From Hungatella sp. UBA7603 (lineage in GTDB: Bacteria > Bacillota > Clostridia > Lachnospirales > Lachnospiraceae), in contig DLJZ01000018.1 of the NCBI GenBank assembly GCA_002478865.1, positions 16,501 through 52,543 of the forward strand: a DNA stretch of 36,043 bases. Direction: 5' to 3'. This document shows positions 34,696 through 36,043 of this stretch, piece after piece. The stretch's first letter is position 1. Each line of letters starts with the position of its first letter. A program made the translations under genes and the position numbers. The notes under the pieces were generated by a model. That model was not told the DNA's origin. It saw nothing but the letters and a program-made list of their open reading frames with translations, and did no database searches.

Positions 34696-35889
34696 TTACT
34701 GAACAATAGAATTTGTTTCTCTGGCAATTGCTAATTCTTCATTCGTTGGAATCACTAAGACTGCAACGTTTGAATCAGCGGTAGAGATTAACTGCTCGCT
34801 TCCTCTCTTTGAATTCGCCTCATCATTCAATCCAATTCCTAAAAATGCAAGCTGGTTACAGATTTTCTTTCTCATACTTCCATCATTTTCTCCTACGCCT
34901 GCGGTGAAAACAATGGCATCGATTCCGCCCATAGCAGCTGCATAAGCCCCAATATATTTTACAACCCGGTATGTAAAAGAATCCAGGGCTGTCTGTGCTC
35001 TGTGATTTCCTTCTTCTGCTGCCTTCATAATATCACGAAAATCACTGGATACTCCGGACACACCAAGAACACCCGATTTTCTGTTTAATACATCAAGCAT
35101 TTCAGCAATGGTTAAGTCTTCTTTCATCATAAGGAACTGCATGGCACCAGGATCAATGTCTCCGCTTCTGGTTCCCATTAAGAGTCCTTCTAAAGGAGTA
35201 AACCCCATGCTTGTATCCACAGATTTTCCATTTTGTACGGCTGAAATACTGGAACCGTTCCCCAGATGACATACAACAATCTTCATGTCCTCATAATTTC
35301 GGTTCAAATAGTTAGCCGCTCTCATGGAAACATAGCTATGGCTGGTTCCGTGAAATCCATATCTTCGAACCTTGTATTTTTCATAGTATTCATATGGAAT
35401 CCCATAGAGATAAGACATCTCCGGCATGGTCTGATGGAATGCTGTATCAAATACTGCTACCATGGGGGTATCTGGCATCAGTTCTTTGCACGCTCGAATG
35501 CCGGTCAGACTGGCCGGATTATGAAGGGGAGCTAATGCACAGCACTCTTCAATGGCTTTTAATGTCTCCTCTGTGATAAGAGCGGAGGTTGTGAAAATCT
35601 CTCCTCCATGGGCCACTCTGTGTCCCACAGCTCTCACTTCGTTTAACGTCTTTATCATACCCGACTGTTCATCGGTGAGCAATTTCTGCATAATTTTAAC
35701 TGCTTCTTTGTGTGTGGGCATAGAAGCTTCAGTCACACTCTTTTCTTCGCCCTTTCTCTGGTAAGTGACCTTGCTTCCCTCAATTCCAATCCGTTCGCAA
35801 AGTCCAATTGCCATCACTTCCTCTGATTCCGTGTTGATTAACTGGAACTTAAGGGAAGAGCTTCCGCAGTTAATTACCAATGTGTACAT
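34696..35889 (-). CDS. ackA: Acetate kinase (acetate/propionate kinase)
   Basis: Converts acyl-phosphate and ADP to carboxylate and ATP. The 397-aa protein from ATG 35889 (GGAGGAAC upstream; the frame is open to 35913) has the family signatures YTLVINCGSSSLKFQLINTE and KIVVCHLGNGSSISAVQNG, plus VFDTAFHQTMP and FTAGVGEN. It is followed by the membrane protein gene. Near a BMC locus with PduL it would provide the ATP-yielding last step for propionyl- or acetyl-phosphate. No separate phosphate acetyltransferase (pta) gene is in the window, so it may serve the general pathway as well. Confidence 0.95.
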   Translation of the reverse strand: MYTLVINCGSSSLKFQLINTESEEVMAIGLCERIGIEGSKVTYQRKGEEKSVTEASMPTHKEAVKIMQKLLTDEQSGMIKTLNEVRAVGHRVAHGGEIFTTSALITEETLKAIEECCALAPLHNPASLTGIRACKELMPDTPMVAVFDTAFHQTMPEMSYLYGIPYEYYEKYKVRRYGFHGTSHSYVSMRAANYLNRNYEDMKIVVCHLGNGSSISAVQNGKSVDTSMGFTPLEGLLMGTRSGDIDPGAMQFLMMKEDLTIAEMLDVLNRKSGVLGVSGVSSDFRDIMKAAEEGNHRAQTALDSFTYRVVKYIGAYAAAMGGIDAIVFTAGVGENDGSMRKKICNQLAFLGIGLNDEANSKRGSEQLISTADSNVAVLVIPTNEELAIARETNSIVQ

Positions 35890-36043
35890 AATTGTTCCTC
35901 CTGCTTCGTTCATCTACCTGATCTTTCAGACAGGAACATTATAACATCATGACCACTGGCACTAGGTGCATTATACAGACAGGAAACCAGTAAAATACAT
36001 ACCAGTTTCAGTATTACTTTGGCAAATCATAACCACCGGCTTA

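Overview
The window looks like chromosomal DNA of an anaerobic, fermentative Clostridia, most likely a Lachnospiraceae member of the Lacrimispora / [Clostridium] saccharolyticum type. This is an inference from moderate GC content, strong AGGAGG-type ribosome binding sites, two oxygen-sensitive glycyl-radical systems, many AraC-family regulators and a glycyl-radical-enzyme microcompartment locus. I see no rRNA, tRNA, CRISPR array, phage genes or intact transposase.

Region 1 (about 0.3-9.1 kb) is an alpha-galactoside utilisation cluster. On the minus strand lie an AraC regulator, a lipoprotein sugar-binding protein, two ABC permeases and a GH36 alpha-galactosidase. Divergent on the plus strand is an NAD-dependent GH4 alpha-galactosidase (melA), followed by a second AraC regulator. 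No ABC ATPase is present, so a shared MsmK-type ATPase encoded elsewhere is implied.

Region 2 (about 9.2-13.3 kb) is a pyruvate formate-lyase operon with an unusual layout. The PFL catalytic core (686 aa) ends just before the glycyl-radical domain. That domain is a separate 81-aa gene, and between the two sits a 75-aa paralogue of the domain's first half that lacks the radical glycine loop. PFL activase and a 2x[4Fe-4S] ferredoxin follow. A divergent small DUF1858 gene lies upstream.

Region 3 (about 13.4-17.6 kb) holds ordinary single genes: a class-I glutamine-amidotransferase-like hydrolase, a MerR-like regulator, a membrane-anchored alpha/beta hydrolase, a LysR regulator and a small putative membrane protein.

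Region 4 (about 17.7-35.9 kb) is a bacterial microcompartment (BMC) locus of the glycyl-radical type. Read in the minus direction from about 32.9 kb it encodes a diol/glycerol-dehydratase-type glycyl radical enzyme, its activase, a tandem-domain shell protein, a hexameric shell protein, a flavoprotein/PduM-like protein, a shell protein with a long disordered tail, a pentameric vertex protein, two CoA-acylating aldehyde dehydrogenases, S-adenosylmethionine synthetase, another hexameric shell protein, PduL phosphotransacylase and an iron alcohol dehydrogenase. After a terminator hairpin comes a PocR-domain sensor and an AraC-type response regulator. On the far side are a divergent GlcG/PduO-C-like gene, an unidentified membrane protein and acetate kinase. 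Together these fit B12-independent dehydration of 1,2-propanediol (or glycerol) to an aldehyde, oxidation to acyl-CoA, conversion to acyl-phosphate and ATP, with the alcohol dehydrogenase recycling NADH.

Most notable are the three-piece PFL, the SAM synthetase gene inside the BMC operon, a PocR sensor whose kinase domain appears to lack its phospho-accepting histidine, and a pair of 18-bp inverted repeats bracketing the enzyme/activase/BMC-T segment.
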